This document shows, piece by piece, positions 47,068 to 47,497 of a stretch of DNA of 47,497 nucleotides (the stretch's first letter is position 1; each line of letters opens with the position of its first letter). Location of the stretch: the IMG/VR virus record IMGVR_UViG_3300047475_000019, positions 1 to 47,497 of that record; one strand, given 5' to 3'. The position numbers and the translations under genes were made by a program. The stretch is from a virus. The notes under the pieces were generated by a model. It was not told the DNA's origin, did not search any database, and worked only from the letters and a program-made list of their open reading frames with translations.

Positions 47068-47454
47068 TTATGATAGGTTATTATAACCAGAAACTTTTCT
47101 TAACTTTAAAATAACAAAACCGACACAAGCGGCATCGTTTTCCATATGTATATCACCAGATATACCACTTCCAGCATTATTAGTAATTGGTGGTAATTGT
47201 TGACTACCAATGTTAAAATTACCATTACTATTTAATGTAAGTGCAGTTGTATTAGATGTTGCGTGAAATTCTATTTCAGTTGTTGAACTTACACTCCAAG
47301 TGCAAGAAACAATCGCAAGTCTAGGATTTGTTGAGGCTCCAGCAAGTCCAGATGCATCTACAACTTCAGTTGCAGTTCCGTTTGTTCCAGTAATAAGAAC
47401 AAGAACTACTGTTTCAAAATCTGTATCTTTTAGATTTCTTACTGTAAAAGCCAT
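47068..47454 (-). CDS. Putative structural protein upstream of gp21, 128 aa
   Basis: This beta-rich, Thr/Ser/Asn-rich protein (FETVVLVLITGTNGTATEVV, then IEFHATSNTTALTLNSNGNF) has no catalytic motif. Its position before gp21, where the portal usually lies nearby, suggests a virion surface or head-associated protein. Family not recognised. Confidence 0.55.
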   Translation of the reverse strand: MAFTVRNLKDTDFETVVLVLITGTNGTATEVVDASGLAGASTNPRLAIVSCTWSVSSTTEIEFHATSNTTALTLNSNGNFNIGSQQLPPITNNAGSGISGDIHMENDAACVGFVILKLRKVSGYNNLS

Positions 47455-47455
47455 A

Positions 47456-47497
47456 TTACTTTCCTATTGTTAACATTTCTCTTTCAAAATAACTCAT
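47456..47497 (-). CDS. 3' end of an upstream gene, partial
   Basis: An open frame from the window edge reads MSYFEREMLTIGK and stops 2 bp before the next start. It could be the C-terminus of the gene upstream of gp21 (often the portal), but 13 residues cannot identify it. The initial ATG may be internal. Confidence 0.35.
   Translation of the reverse strand: MSYFEREMLTIGK

Noticed and set aside
1-47497. tRNA genes
   Set aside because: I found no cloverleaf with a GTTCRA-type T arm in any gap; nearly all gaps are too short.
1-47497. CRISPR arrays, insertion sequences, integrase or attachment sites
   Set aside because: No regularly spaced repeats, transposase motifs or tyrosine/serine recombinase motifs were seen.
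1-47497. Cyanophage photosynthesis genes (psbA, psbD, hli)
   Set aside because: No such proteins are encoded in the window, which argues against a cyanobacterial host but does not exclude it.

Overview
The window is a contiguous piece of an AT-rich (roughly 30% GC) T4-like marine myovirus genome. Almost every gene lies on the minus strand, so transcription runs from high to low coordinates. The T4 core set is recognisable: prohead protease gp21, scaffold gp22, major capsid gp23, a tail-tube-fold protein, UvsY, UvsW, late sigma factor gp55, gp46/gp47, sliding clamp gp45, clamp loader gp44/gp62, RegA, DNA polymerase gp43, UvsX and helicase gp41. PstS, a peroxiredoxin, Hsp20 and many 2OG-Fe(II) oxygenases occur, but no photosynthesis genes. 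With consensus sigma70-type promoters, this best fits a phage of a small-genome marine heterotroph, such as a SAR11-type pelagimyophage. The host is inference.

Layout in transcription order. 47497-43120: capsid morphogenesis genes with TATAAATA-type late promoters and a UUCG-loop terminator after gp23. 43082-36388: recombination and late-transcription genes (UvsY, two oxygenases, UvsW, gp55, glutaredoxin, SNase, gp47). 36378-30536: accessory block inserted between gp47 and gp46 (peroxiredoxin, PstS, cupin/oxygenase genes, a Mom-like protein). 30539-28823: four exported envelope proteins plus a tiny hydrophobic peptide. 28792-28724: the only plus-strand gene I can support, a 22-residue hydrophobic peptide. 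28546-23244: DUF932 protein, Hsp20, DUF3310, clamp, clamp loader, an oxygenase and RegA. 23213-18555: DNA polymerase, a C5-cytosine methyltransferase and a TET/JBP-like dioxygenase in one overlapping operon. 18395-14556: ParB-like protein, HAD-kinase fusion, cytidylyltransferase and a glycosyltransferase-like protein. 14512-10992: UvsX, gp41 and an oxygenase. 10931-2912: eight overlapping genes, several with an N-terminus like a T4 capsid-targeting sequence. 2858-1: HAD nucleotidase-like protein and virion structural proteins.

The most interesting signals are as follows. (1) A likely post-replicative cytosine hypermodification route: methyltransferase and TET-like dioxygenase co-transcribed with DNA polymerase, with a kinase/cytidylyltransferase/transferase cassette nearby and a Mom-like adenine-modifier elsewhere. 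(2) A ROSE-like RNA thermometer hiding the Shine-Dalgarno of hsp20. (3) A cluster of putative capsid-packaged cargo enzymes, including a 958-residue mosaic with an internal copy of the targeting signal. (4) Repeated promoters in which TATAAT (or TATAGT) is followed by 5-6 nt and then ATG, implying leaderless transcripts; two have the -35 in the loop of the preceding hairpin. (5) Convergent hydrophobic micro-genes sharing one bidirectional terminator.

All family calls come from reading motifs; no database search was run.
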